From positions 124,001-188,000 of the forward strand of contig NZ_QKWN01000007.1 in assembly GCF_007279655.1 (NCBI RefSeq): DNA of 64,000 bases. The letters run 5' to 3'. Numbering within the stretch: the stretch's first letter is position 1; each line of letters opens with the position of its first letter. Below are positions 52,022-62,392 of the stretch, piece after piece. This stretch comes from Robertkochia solimangrovi (GTDB lineage: Bacteria; Bacteroidota; Bacteroidia; Flavobacteriales; Flavobacteriaceae). The translations under genes and the position numbers were made by a program. The notes below the pieces were generated by a model. It saw only the letters and a program-made list of their open reading frames with translations, was not told the DNA's origin and made no database searches.

Positions 52022-53299
52022 ATGGAATCCGTACAGGCGATCAAACAACGTTTCGGAATAATAGGAAACAACCTGAAATTGAACAGGGCGATTGAAAAAG
52101 CCATTCAGGTGGCCCCTACCGATATCTCAGTTCTTGTAACCGGAGAAAGCGGTGTGGGTAAAGAAGCTATACCTAAGATCATCCATTCACTATCTCACAG
52201 AAAACACGGTAAATTCATCGCTGTGAACTGTGGCGCTATCCCGGAAGGCACGATCGATTCGGAATTATTCGGACATGAAAAAGGAGCGTTTACCGGTGCC
52301 ACGCAAACACGTAGCGGATATTTTGAAGAAGCTGATGGCGGTACCATATTCCTGGACGAGGTTGGCGAGCTGCCGTTAACCACCCAGGTTCGCCTCCTGA
52401 GAGTATTGGAAAACGGTGAGTTCCTGAAGGTAGGTTCCTCCAAAGTACAGAAAACCGATGTGCGCATCGTGGCAGCTACCAACATCGACATGTTCGACGC
52501 CATCGACAAAGGTAAATTCAGAGAGGACCTGTATTACAGACTGAGTACAGTGGAGATCCATTTACCTCCCCTACGCGAAAGAAAGGAAGACATTCACCTG
52601 TTATTCAGAAAGTTTGCTTCCGATTTTGCACAGAAATACAAAATGCCCACCATCAAACTGGATGAACAGGCAGTAGCACTACTAAATAAATATCGCTGGA
52701 GCGGAAATATCAGACAACTCCGTAATATCGCCGAGCAGATCTCTGTTTTGGAACAGGAACGTCAGATATCCCTGGAGACACTCAGAGGCTATCTTCCAGA
52801 TGCCGGAACCAATCTTCCTGCCGTGATCAAAACCTCGAAATCAGAAAGCGACTTCAGCAGTGAACGCGAAATTCTTTACAAGATCCTTTTCGACATGAAA
52901 GGCGATCTCCATGATTTGAAAAAACTCACCATGGAACTGATGAAAGAAGGCAATGCAGAAAAGGTACAGAAGGAAAACCAAACCCTGATCAAAAAAATCT
53001 ACGGAGAAGAGGACACTATCGAATACGATCCTGAAGTAGAAGAAGAAGACATCCCTTTGGAGATCCTTCAACTGGAACAGCATAAAGAGATCCCGGAGAG
53101 CCTGCTTCCAATACAGGAAGACAAGTACCATTTTGCCGAAGAGATTGAAGAGGAAGAAACCCTTTCGCTACAGGACAAGGAACTCGAACTCATCAAGAAA
53201 GCACTGCAACGCAATAAAGGCAAACGCAAGGCAGCAGCCAATGAGCTCGGTATCTCTGAACGCACCCTTTACCGCAAGATCAAACAATACGATTTATAA
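52022..53299 (+). CDS. Sigma-54-dependent transcriptional activator without receiver domain
   Basis: This 425-residue bacterial enhancer-binding protein is an AAA+ ATPase with Walker A GESGVGKE (41-48), the sigma-54 contact loop GAFTGA (88-93), Walker B TIFLDE (~108-113), and a C-terminal Fis-type HTH (NKGKRKAAANELGISERTLYRKI). There is no response-regulator receiver, PAS or GAF domain at the N-terminus: the AAA+ domain starts near residue 10. A ~110-residue acidic linker joins AAA+ and HTH. The activating signal is therefore unclear. Its neighbours are miaB before and lptE after. Confidence 0.92.
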   Translation: MESVQAIKQRFGIIGNNLKLNRAIEKAIQVAPTDISVLVTGESGVGKEAIPKIIHSLSHRKHGKFIAVNCGAIPEGTIDSELFGHEKGAFTGATQTRSGYFEEADGGTIFLDEVGELPLTTQVRLLRVLENGEFLKVGSSKVQKTDVRIVAATNIDMFDAIDKGKFREDLYYRLSTVEIHLPPLRERKEDIHLLFRKFASDFAQKYKMPTIKLDEQAVALLNKYRWSGNIRQLRNIAEQISVLEQERQISLETLRGYLPDAGTNLPAVIKTSKSESDFSSEREILYKILFDMKGDLHDLKKLTMELMKEGNAEKVQKENQTLIKKIYGEEDTIEYDPEVEEEDIPLEILQLEQHKEIPESLLPIQEDKYHFAEEIEEEETLSLQDKELELIKKALQRNKGKRKAAANELGISERTLYRKIKQYDL

Positions 53300-53393
53300 T
53301 TTTTTTTGTTCTTTTGGGGCTTGACAAACCAAAAGACCCGTTTTAAGGAAAATAAGACACTTTCGTGACGACGGCTAAACGATCAGACTTAGG

Positions 53394-53885
53394 ATGAAAC
53401 GATTTTTTTACTTACTTTTAGTGATGAGCCTGTTCTCAGGTTGCGGCCCTTATTCCTTTACCGGAGTAAACACCACAGCGGAAACTTTTCAGGTGAACTT
53501 TTTTCAGAACAACGCCCCTATAGTGGAACCGGGACTGGATCTGCAATTCACCAATGCATTGCAGGACCTTATATTAAACCAGACCAATCTACAACTGGTG
53601 ACTTCTAACGGGGACTTGTTATATGAAGGAGAAATCACTGAATATCGGGTATCCCCTATGTCGGCAACCGCTGAACAAACAGCAGCCCAGAACAGACTGA
53701 CGATTACGGTCAGAGTACGGTTTTATAACAGGGATAATGAAAAGGAAGACTTCGAAAGAAACTTCTCCTTTTTCTATGACTTTCCTGCAACGACCCAGCT
53801 TGTAACTGTTCGATCCGCTGCTGTTGAAGAGATCTATGAACGAATCACTCAAGACATCTTCAACGCATCGCTCGCCAATTGGTAA
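53394..53885 (+). CDS. lptE: LPS-assembly lipoprotein LptE
   Basis: This 163-residue lipoprotein (lipobox FSGC, Cys17) has the short form of LptE seen in Bacteroidota: GPYSFTGVNTTAETFQV at the mature start, a central long strand pair and an amphipathic C-terminal helix ending IFNASLANW. It plugs the LptD barrel and helps insert LPS in the outer membrane. The sequence is too divergent from the E. coli protein for certainty, but the local gene order supports the call. The TPR gene starts four bases later. Confidence 0.8.
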   Translation: MKRFFYLLLVMSLFSGCGPYSFTGVNTTAETFQVNFFQNNAPIVEPGLDLQFTNALQDLILNQTNLQLVTSNGDLLYEGEITEYRVSPMSATAEQTAAQNRLTITVRVRFYNRDNEKEDFERNFSFFYDFPATTQLVTVRSAAVEEIYERITQDIFNASLANW

Positions 53886-53889
53886 TTTT

Positions 53890-54843
53890 ATGAATGTAAC
53901 AAACTTCTCAAACCTGCTGCAGGATCCTGGAAAGATAGATGCTGGTCATCTCGAGACACTACGCCGTATCATCGAGGAATACCCTTATTTCCAACCCGCA
54001 AGAGCCATTTATCTAAAGGCACTGAAGGAGCAGGGAAGTTTTAAATATAATGCCACCCTGAAAGCCACGGCAGCCTATACGGCAGACAGGACCATGCTTT
54101 TCGAATTCATCACCTCAGAAGTATTCATTCAGAATCAGGTAGCTGAAAAGATCATCGAACTCACCACCAATCACGAGGTAAGAGAAATGATAGTGGAAAT
54201 GGAAGAAGTGATCGTCAGGGATAATAAAACTGCCTTCGACTTCAATAAGGTAGATTCGGATGCGGTGATGGACCCCGAGCTCTTTACACCAAAACATCCG
54301 GAACAAGCTCCTCCAAAAGATCTTCAATCAAATGAAGAAACTCCGGAGAAAACCGAAACCCCGGAAGCGATATTGCAGATCGGCAAACCTTTGAATTTCG
54401 GAAGAAGTGAAACGCACTCCTTTTCTGAGTGGTTAAGACTATCTGGAAAATTCAAGCCTATAGACAGAAGCGGTACCTCATCAGAAATGGAAAACGGACC
54501 GGAGCCGGAATTTATCCCGGAACCGCATGAAGAGCCGCAATCGGACAATTTCACAAAACGTCCGACACTGGAAGATAAAATGAACCTGATCGATAAATTC
54601 ATCGAAAATAGCCCTAAGATTTCACCGGTTTCCGACCAGGGAACCAAGGGCAATCTCGCTAAGGTCATCGAAGTAGAAAAATCAGAATTGATGACGGAAA
54701 CCCTGGCGAGAGTTTATCTCGAACAGAAGAAATATAAAAAGGCAATTCAGGCCTATAAAATTTTAAGTTTGAAATATCCGGAAAAAAGTGGTTTCTTTGC
54801 AGACCAAATTAGGGCAATAACGAAATTAAAAGATAGTAATTAA
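53890..54843 (+). CDS. TPR-like protein between lptE and secG
   Basis: This 317-residue protein has a helical N-terminal domain (about 1-110), a disordered acidic/Pro-rich middle and a C-terminal tetratricopeptide hairpin (ETLARVYLEQKKYKKAIQAYKIL, about 270-295). It has no signal peptide, so it is cytoplasmic. It is conserved in this position in flavobacteria but uncharacterised. The ATG at 53890 is preferred; the frame opens 66 bases earlier inside lptE. SecG follows after seven bases. Confidence 0.6.
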   Translation: MNVTNFSNLLQDPGKIDAGHLETLRRIIEEYPYFQPARAIYLKALKEQGSFKYNATLKATAAYTADRTMLFEFITSEVFIQNQVAEKIIELTTNHEVREMIVEMEEVIVRDNKTAFDFNKVDSDAVMDPELFTPKHPEQAPPKDLQSNEETPEKTETPEAILQIGKPLNFGRSETHSFSEWLRLSGKFKPIDRSGTSSEMENGPEPEFIPEPHEEPQSDNFTKRPTLEDKMNLIDKFIENSPKISPVSDQGTKGNLAKVIEVEKSELMTETLARVYLEQKKYKKAIQAYKILSLKYPEKSGFFADQIRAITKLKDSN

Positions 54844-54850
54844 TATAAAC

Positions 54851-55213
54851 ATGAGTACGTTTTCAATATTTTTAGTGCTGATCATAATTGTAGCATTTCT
54901 ATTGGTTTTAGTGATTATGGTGCAGAACCCTAAAGGAGGTGGACTTTCATCTTCTTTCGGTGGCGGAGGAAATCAAGTTGTAGGTGGGGTAAAGAAAACA
55001 GGAGACTTTCTGGATAAAAGTACCTGGACACTTGCTACCATACTGATCGCATTGATCCTTCTTTCAAACATCTCCCTGATGTCAGATAACGGAAGTAACG
55101 CAGACTCTAAATTATTGGAGAGTCGTAGTATCGAAAATACAGTACCGGAAACTGTTCCGACTGAAACTCCTGCTCCTGTCAATACAGGATCAGATTCTAC
55201 CGATTCGCAATAA
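54851..55213 (+). CDS. secG: Preprotein translocase subunit SecG
   Basis: This 120-residue protein has two membrane helices (about 3-23 and 58-77) around the conserved NPKGGGLSSSFGGGG loop, as in SecG. The C-terminal ~40 residues form a Thr/Pro/Ser-rich tail, a common extension in Bacteroidota. It is part of the SecYEG channel. A strong terminator follows. Confidence 0.93.
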   Translation: MSTFSIFLVLIIIVAFLLVLVIMVQNPKGGGLSSSFGGGGNQVVGGVKKTGDFLDKSTWTLATILIALILLSNISLMSDNGSNADSKLLESRSIENTVPETVPTETPAPVNTGSDSTDSQ

Positions 55214-55236
55214 GATTAACGATTTTATACCCTTTA

Positions 55237-55272
55237 AAATGCCAGCTTGTCATCCAGCTGGCATTTTTTTTT
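55237..55272 (+). terminator. Terminator of the lptE-secG transcript
   Basis: AAATGCCAGCT (55237-55247) and AGCTGGCATTT (55256-55266) form an 11-bp perfect stem followed by a T-run. It isolates groES from the upstream genes. Confidence 0.9.
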
Positions 55273-55295
55273 GCATTTTGTCAGTATATGACCTA

Positions 55296-55310
55296 TGGCA
55301 CAATTTCTGC
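55296..55310 (+). promoter_or_regulatory. Sigma-54-type -24/-12 sequence before groES
   Basis: TGGCACAATTTCTGC has GG and GC exactly 10 bases apart and fits the sigma-54 consensus TGGCAC-N5-TTGC with one mismatch (C for T). The ATG of groES is 54 bases downstream. No TTTG/TAnnTTTG pair was found in the same spacer. Confidence 0.55.
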
Positions 55311-55363
55311 CTGATTGAAGACTGGTAATTTAAATCTTAAATTAATTAACTAAAATTAATAAT

Positions 55364-55642
55364 ATGTCTAAGTTAAACATTCAACCATTAGCAGACCGGG
55401 TTCTGATCGAACCTCTGGCAGCAGAAACTAAAACAGCTTCAGGGATCATCATTCCTGATACCGCCAAAGAAAAACCACAAAAAGGTACTGTGGTAGCTGT
55501 TGGACCGGGAACTAAAGATGAAAAAATGACTGTGAAAGTTGGAGATACTGTTCTTTATGGAAAATATTCCGGAACAGAGTTGAAATTAGAAGGTACCGAT
55601 TATCTGATGATGCGCGAAAGTGACATCCTGGCGATTGTATAA
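55364..55642 (+). CDS. groS: Co-chaperonin GroES
   Basis: This 92-residue protein has the GroES fold: [12 protein letters not shown] start, a mobile loop with [26 protein letters not shown] and [11 protein letters not shown]. It caps GroEL during protein folding in the cytoplasm. groEL follows after 62 bases. Expression would depend on the promoter upstream; neither CIRCE nor another heat-shock operator was seen. Confidence 0.96.
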   Translation: MSKLNIQPLADRVLIEPLAAETKTASGIIIPDTAKEKPQKGTVVAVGPGTKDEKMTVKVGDTVLYGKYSGTELKLEGTDYLMMRESDILAIV

Positions 55643-55698
55643 TCTGCCCACACACAAAAACTGACAAGGTAAATCCAAAAAATAAAATCAAAAAATAA

Positions 55699-57333
<1,635 letters not shown>

Positions 57334-57357
57334 TCACATCTTATACTTTATAATTGT

Positions 57358-57392
57358 AAGCGGCTGTCAGATTTTGACAGCCGCTTTTTTAT
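57358..57392 (+). terminator. Terminator of groES-groEL
   Basis: AAGCGGCTGTCA (57358-57369) and TGACAGCCGCTT (57375-57386) form a perfect 12-bp stem with a 5-nt loop and a T-run. Confidence 0.92.
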
Positions 57393-57435
57393 TCCTCCTG
57401 AATACTTAACTTTACGAGACGTAAAATCAAGTCGC

Positions 57436-58308
57436 ATGTCTAACAAAGGATTGATCATCGAAGAACGCGCCAGAGATATAGGAGATTTTCTCGTAGGCCG
57501 CCTATTACCATTCAGAAAGAAAAGAACTGTAGGCCCCTTTATATTTATCGACCACATGGGCCCGTCAACGATCGGTCCGGGTAGTTATATGGATATCGGC
57601 CAACACCCCCATATCGGACTCTCAACACTTACCTATTTATTTGAAGGCTCAGTAAGGCATCGGGACAGTATAGGCAGCGACCAGATCATCGAGCCGGGCG
57701 CTGTAAACTGGATGACCGCAGGGAAAGGCGCAGCTCATACCGAAAGAACACCAGAACCATTACGAGATGGCCGGACCACAAATCTTCACGGTTTTCAGAT
57801 CTGGGTTGCCCTGCCGAAAGAACTGGAATTTATCGAACCTGTATTTCACCATTTTGAAAAAGCAACCCTGCCGGAATGGAATTCCAATGGTATGACTTTT
57901 ACACTGATCGCCGGCGAAGCCTACGGAAGGAGATCTCCGGTACCGGTTCACTCCCCTTTATTTATGATACAGATAAAGGCTACGGAAAATGCATCTTTAC
58001 AAATTAAAGGAGAAGTTACAGGAGAGATTGGAATCTGTGTGGTAAGCGGCCATGTAATGGCATGCGATCAACGAATCGATGCCGGCAGCATGATCGTTTC
58101 CAAAACAGAAGATGCCTGTAAGGTAGTTGTATCTGAAGATGCTCATTTACTGCTGTTCGGCGGTCAACCGCTCCCGGAAGAACGTCATATCTTCTGGAAT
58201 TTTGTCGCATCCGATCGAACCACGATCGAGAAAGCCAGTCAACTATGGAAAGAAAAAGGATTCCCTGAGGTTGAAGGAGACGACAGCTATATTCCCCTGC
58301 CAGAATAA
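57436..58308 (+). CDS. Pirin-family protein
   Basis: This 290-residue bicupin belongs to the pirin family. The metal site in the N-terminal cupin is complete: HPHIGLST gives two His, a later His is in RHRDS, and GAAHTERTPE gives His and Glu. Pirins can act as quercetinases or redox-linked regulators. The actual role here is unknown. It is transcribed alone between the groEL terminator and the GAF-domain gene. Confidence 0.88.
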   Translation: MSNKGLIIEERARDIGDFLVGRLLPFRKKRTVGPFIFIDHMGPSTIGPGSYMDIGQHPHIGLSTLTYLFEGSVRHRDSIGSDQIIEPGAVNWMTAGKGAAHTERTPEPLRDGRTTNLHGFQIWVALPKELEFIEPVFHHFEKATLPEWNSNGMTFTLIAGEAYGRRSPVPVHSPLFMIQIKATENASLQIKGEVTGEIGICVVSGHVMACDQRIDAGSMIVSKTEDACKVVVSEDAHLLLFGGQPLPEERHIFWNFVASDRTTIEKASQLWKEKGFPEVEGDDSYIPLPE

Positions 58309-58331
58309 CGTTGTTTTTTTATACAATTTCG

Positions 58332-58363
58332 TTTTACGGAAATTAACTTGTGAACTACCTTTG
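58332..58363 (+). promoter_or_regulatory. Promoter of the GAF-domain reductase gene
   Basis: TTTTA (58332-58336) and a perfect -7 box TACCTTTG (58356-58363) are 19 bases apart. The ATG at 58379 follows 15 bases later, supporting that start. Confidence 0.6.
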
Positions 58364-58378
58364 CCAAAAGGTTATTCT

Positions 58379-58834
58379 ATGACATTTGACGTACTTAAAA
58401 ACGAGGTGACCGGGATCATTTCTCAAAACGACACCCCTATTGATGATAAACTCACAGCTATCTGCGAATTACTTCGCAATAATATCAACTATTACGACTG
58501 GGTAGGATTCTATTTCAGGAATGAAGACAAGGAAGAGCTTAAACTACGAAGTTTTGCCGGAGAACCTACCGATCATACCATTATTCCATTCGGAAAAGGC
58601 ATTTGCGGACAAGTAGCCGTTTCGAACAAGAATTTTGTAGTTCCCGATGTTAAAGCTCAGGATAATTATATCGCTTGCAGCATCTACGTAAAAGCAGAGA
58701 TTGTGATCCCATTATTCAAGAATGGAGAGAATATCGGACAGATCGATATCGATTCCAACACACCGAACCCCTTCTCTGATGAAGATGAAAGGTTTCTGGA
58801 ATTCGTAAATGAGCAGGTAGCATCCATACTTTAA
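58379..58834 (+). CDS. Free methionine-(R)-sulfoxide reductase-like GAF protein
   Basis: This 151-residue protein is a single GAF domain like E. coli fRMsr (MsrC/YebR). Cys76 (KGICGQ) and Cys100 (YIACS) match the fRMsr Cys94 and catalytic Cys118. The third cysteine of the E. coli enzyme (Cys84) is replaced, with His66 standing near that position. DIDS and the DEDERFLEF end are typical. The reaction reduces free Met-R-sulfoxide with thioredoxin. The ATG at 58379 fits a promoter placed 15 bases upstream; the longer open frame overlaps the pirin gene and is not used. Confidence 0.8.
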   Translation: MTFDVLKNEVTGIISQNDTPIDDKLTAICELLRNNINYYDWVGFYFRNEDKEELKLRSFAGEPTDHTIIPFGKGICGQVAVSNKNFVVPDVKAQDNYIACSIYVKAEIVIPLFKNGENIGQIDIDSNTPNPFSDEDERFLEFVNEQVASIL

Positions 58835-58913
58835 ACTGTTACCCCCTCATTTTCAACCGTAAATAATTCAAATAATTTTAGCGGGAACGCTAAAAATTCT
58901 GATGCAAAAAAAG

Positions 58914-58921
58914 TACTTTTG
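58914..58921 (+). promoter_or_regulatory. -7 box of purH
   Basis: TACTTTTG is an exact TAnnTTTG box 23 bases before the ATG. No -33 TTTG at a normal distance and no purine-riboswitch fold were seen. Confidence 0.5.
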
Positions 58922-58944
58922 CATTTTTAATCAAAGCAGTAAAA

Positions 58945-60477
58945 ATGAGCAATTTAAAAAGGGCTAAATCAGCTTTAATCTCAGTATTCAGTAAAGACGG
59001 ACTTGAACCAATTGTAAAAAAGCTTGATGAACTTGGTGTGACCCTGTATTCTACAGGAGGAACTGAAAAATTCATCCGCGACCTCGGTGTTGAAGTGGTT
59101 CCTGTGGAAGATGTAACCAGTTATCCTTCTATTCTTGGTGGTCGAGTAAAAACGCTTCACCCTAAGGTATTTGGAGGTATTCTGAACAGACAGGATGAAC
59201 CGAGCGATCTGGAAGAAGTACGCAAGTATGAGATCCCTCAACTGGATATAGTTATCGTTGACCTCTACCCTTTTGAAAAGACCGTTGCCAGTGGAGCTGC
59301 TGAGCAGGATATCATCGAAAAGATCGATATCGGAGGTATTTCCCTCATTCGTGCAGCTGCGAAAAACTTCAAGGATGTTCTTTGTGTTTCTTCCATGGAA
59401 CAATACGGAGAATTCCTCGATATTATTACTGAAGGAGCGGGAGAAACTTCGCTTGCAGACCGAAAGCGTTTCGCAGGAAAAGCCTTTAATGTTTCCTCTC
59501 ATTACGACACAGCCATTTTCAACTACTTTAATCAGGAAGGCGAAGAAAACGTATTCAAGATCAGCGAAAACCAGGGCCAGGTACTGCGATATGGTGAAAA
59601 TCCACATCAGCAGGGATATTTCTTTGGAGACCTTGAAGCGATCTTCGACAAACTACATGGAAAGGAACTTTCTTATAACAACCTTCTGGATGTGGATGCA
59701 GCCGTAAATCTTATGGAAGAATTTAAAGGTGACGCGCCTACATTCGCTATTTTGAAACATAATAATGCCTGTGGCGTTGCGACAAGACCGTCTTTAAAGG
59801 AAGCATATCTCGATGCTCTTGCCGGAGATCCGGTTTCAGCATTTGGCGGAATTCTTATTGCTAATACCACTATAGATGAGGCAACTGCAAATGAGATCAA
59901 CTCACTATTCTGTGAGGTTGTGATCGCTCCTGCCTATGAAAATGCTGCCCTCGACATCCTAAAGGGCAAAAAGAATCGTATAATATTAGTACAAAAGGAA
60001 ATCGAATTGCCTCAACGTTCAGTCAGAACCTGCCTGAACGGTATCCTTGTACAGGATAAAGATCTTAAAACTGATGAACTGAACGATCTTGATTATGTGA
60101 CCACCGGCAAACCTTCCGAAGGAGAACTGGAAGACCTGATGTTCGCATCCAAGATTTGCAAACACACAAAATCGAATACGATTGTTCTTGCTAAGAACAA
60201 GCAGCTTTGTGCAAGTGGCACCGGCCAAACCAGTCGTGTTGACGCCCTTCGCCAGGCTATTGAAAAAGCAGGATCATTTGAATTCGACCTCGATGGAGCG
60301 GTAATGGCAAGTGACGCATTCTTCCCATTCCCTGATTGCGTTGAGATCGCTGATAACGCCGGAATCAGTTCTGTTATTCAGCCCGGAGGATCGATCAAGG
60401 ATCAATTGAGCATCGATTATTGTAATGAAAATAATGTTTCTATGGTATTCACCGGAACCCGCCATTTTAAACATTAA
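58945..60477 (+). CDS. purH: Bifunctional AICAR transformylase / IMP cyclohydrolase
   Basis: This 510-residue enzyme catalyses the last two steps of purine synthesis. The N-terminal MGS-like cyclohydrolase domain (about 1-150) has ALISVFSKDGLEPIV and STGGTEKFI. The transformylase domain has the RYGENPHQ motif and the ATP-independent folate site with KHNNACGVA. The length is normal. It is transcribed alone with its own promoter; mreB starts 53 bases later. Confidence 0.97.
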   Translation: MSNLKRAKSALISVFSKDGLEPIVKKLDELGVTLYSTGGTEKFIRDLGVEVVPVEDVTSYPSILGGRVKTLHPKVFGGILNRQDEPSDLEEVRKYEIPQLDIVIVDLYPFEKTVASGAAEQDIIEKIDIGGISLIRAAAKNFKDVLCVSSMEQYGEFLDIITEGAGETSLADRKRFAGKAFNVSSHYDTAIFNYFNQEGEENVFKISENQGQVLRYGENPHQQGYFFGDLEAIFDKLHGKELSYNNLLDVDAAVNLMEEFKGDAPTFAILKHNNACGVATRPSLKEAYLDALAGDPVSAFGGILIANTTIDEATANEINSLFCEVVIAPAYENAALDILKGKKNRIILVQKEIELPQRSVRTCLNGILVQDKDLKTDELNDLDYVTTGKPSEGELEDLMFASKICKHTKSNTIVLAKNKQLCASGTGQTSRVDALRQAIEKAGSFEFDLDGAVMASDAFFPFPDCVEIADNAGISSVIQPGGSIKDQLSIDYCNENNVSMVFTGTRHFKH

Positions 60478-60529
60478 TTTATTACATTTGGAAGATTGAG
60501 ACAAACCAAATTAATACCGGAACAATTAC

Positions 60530-61558
60530 ATGGGATTTTTTGACTTCTTAACTGAAGAAATTGCTATAGACCTGGGTACCGCCAACACCCTGATCATCCA
60601 TAACGACAAAGTAGTCGTTGACAGCCCGTCAATCGTTGCTCGTGATCGTATTTCAGGAAAGATCATCGCTGTCGGCAAGGAGGCCAACATGATGCAGGGT
60701 AAAACACACGAGAACATCAAAACCATTCGTCCTTTGAAGGATGGTGTGATCGCCGATTTCGATGCCTCGGAAAAGATGATCAATATGTTCATCAAAGGTA
60801 TTCCCGCATTGAAGAAAAAATTCTTTCAGCCTACCCTGAGAATGGTAATTTGTATTCCATCCGGTATTACTGAAGTAGAAATGCGCGCGGTTAAGGAATC
60901 GGCGGAAAGGGTAAACGGAAAAGAAGTTTACCTGATCCATGAACCGATGGCTGCCGCGATCGGTATAGGATTAGACATTATGCAACCCAAGGGTAATATG
61001 ATCGTCGATATCGGTGGAGGTACCACAGAGATCGCCGTCATTGCCCTGGGGGGTATTGTCTGTGATAAATCGGTAAAGATCGCGGGTGACGTATTCACCA
61101 ATGATATCATTTACTACATGAGGACACAACACAACCTCTATGTTGGTGAAACCACCGCAGAAAATATAAAAATCGCCATAGGAGCAGCTACCGAAGATCT
61201 GGAAGTTCCGCCAGATGAGATGAGCGTTCAGGGTCGTGACCTGCTTACCGGGAAACCGAAACAAGTACAGATTTCTTATCGGGAGATCGCTAAGGCCCTT
61301 GACAAATCTATCCTTAGAATTGAAGATGCCGTAATGGAAACCCTGTCGCAGACCCCACCCGAGCTTGCCGCTGACATCTATAACACCGGTATCTATCTTG
61401 CCGGAGGTGGATCGATGCTTCGCGGACTCGACAAGAGAATCTCGCAAAAGACAGACCTTCCCGTTTATATCGCGGAAGATCCGTTACGTGCTGTGGTTCG
61501 GGGTACAGGTATCGCCCTTAAAAACCTGGAAAAATATAAGCCAATACTTATCAAATAA
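60530..61558 (+). CDS. mreB: Rod-shape-determining protein MreB
   Basis: This 342-residue bacterial actin has the phosphate loops IDLGTANT and IGGGTTEIAV, and the adenosine motif AGGGSMLRG. It forms membrane filaments that guide elongation-mode peptidoglycan synthesis. It is the first gene of mreB-mreC-mreD-mrdA. The ATG at 60530 gives a hydrophobic start, MGFFDFLT, usual for MreB. Confidence 0.97.
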   Translation: MGFFDFLTEEIAIDLGTANTLIIHNDKVVVDSPSIVARDRISGKIIAVGKEANMMQGKTHENIKTIRPLKDGVIADFDASEKMINMFIKGIPALKKKFFQPTLRMVICIPSGITEVEMRAVKESAERVNGKEVYLIHEPMAAAIGIGLDIMQPKGNMIVDIGGGTTEIAVIALGGIVCDKSVKIAGDVFTNDIIYYMRTQHNLYVGETTAENIKIAIGAATEDLEVPPDEMSVQGRDLLTGKPKQVQISYREIAKALDKSILRIEDAVMETLSQTPPELAADIYNTGIYLAGGGSMLRGLDKRISQKTDLPVYIAEDPLRAVVRGTGIALKNLEKYKPILIK

Positions 61559-61570
61559 ATAGGTTCGTGA

Positions 61571-62392
61571 ATGCAACAGATCATCAATTTTTTAATAAGG
61601 AATAAAACCTTTATTATCTTTTTGGTGCTGTTTAGTATTGCACTCGGAATAACATTTCAGTCTCACAATTACCACAATACCAAACTTATTAATTCAGCAA
61701 ACTGGGTTTCTGGAGGGGTGTATTCAACCACTGATAATGTTTCCGATTATTTCCATCTTAAGGAATATAACGAACAGCTTTTAGAAGAGAACAAACAACT
61801 CCGGAAACTGTTGTTTAACCGGGAAATAGAAAACACCGACAGTCTGACGATCGCAGACAGTGTATTCAACCAATACCGGATCTACACAGGACGTGTCATC
61901 AAGAACAGTTATACCACAGAAAGAAACTATCTGCTGATCGATAAAGGCACCTCCGACAGTATCCGCCAGGATATGGGAGTGATCACCTCACAAGGAATTG
62001 TCGGTATCATAGAAAATACTTCAAGTGGTTACGCAACTGTACAGTCGGTTTTAAACACCTTATCGGAGATCAATGCAGCCGTAAAGAACACTAACAACTT
62101 CGGATCTCTGCAATGGGATGGTAAGAACATCGATGTGGTTCAACTTGTGGATATCCTTAGAGCAGCCCCGATCAAGGCCGGAGATACGATCATCACCGGA
62201 GGTATGTCCAGTATTTTCCCAAAAGGTATTCCTATCGGAACCATAAAGGATTTCAATCTCGACATTTCCGAGAACTACTATAAGATCAATGTACAACTGT
62301 TCAACGACATGAGTACACTGGATCAGGTTTATATCATTGAGAACACTGACAAACAAGAGATCGAAGAACTGGAAGAATCCCTGAATGAATAA
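61571..62392 (+). CDS. mreC: Rod-shape-determining protein MreC
   Basis: This 273-residue protein has one membrane helix (about 12-31), then a periplasmic coiled coil (about 70-95, LKEYNEQLLEENKQLRKLL) and a double beta-barrel domain with VIKNSYTTERNYLLIDKGTSD and GVITSQGIVGIIEN. It links MreB to PBP2 in the elongasome. The last bases overlap the mreD start by 8 bases. Confidence 0.95.
   Translation: MQQIINFLIRNKTFIIFLVLFSIALGITFQSHNYHNTKLINSANWVSGGVYSTTDNVSDYFHLKEYNEQLLEENKQLRKLLFNREIENTDSLTIADSVFNQYRIYTGRVIKNSYTTERNYLLIDKGTSDSIRQDMGVITSQGIVGIIENTSSGYATVQSVLNTLSEINAAVKNTNNFGSLQWDGKNIDVVQLVDILRAAPIKAGDTIITGGMSSIFPKGIPIGTIKDFNLDISENYYKINVQLFNDMSTLDQVYIIENTDKQEIEELEESLNE

Noticed and set aside
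53311-53335. CTTTTGG/CCAAAAG hairpin after the sigma-54 activator as a terminator
   Set aside because: The 7-bp stem has an 11-nt loop and is not followed by a T-run, so it is too weak to call.
58835-58944. Purine riboswitch before purH
   Set aside because: The spacer is only ~110 bases and has no purine-aptamer-like loop or stems that I can see.
58981-59607. Antisense open frame opposite purH
   Set aside because: It lies wholly inside a conserved purine-synthesis gene and shows no domain.
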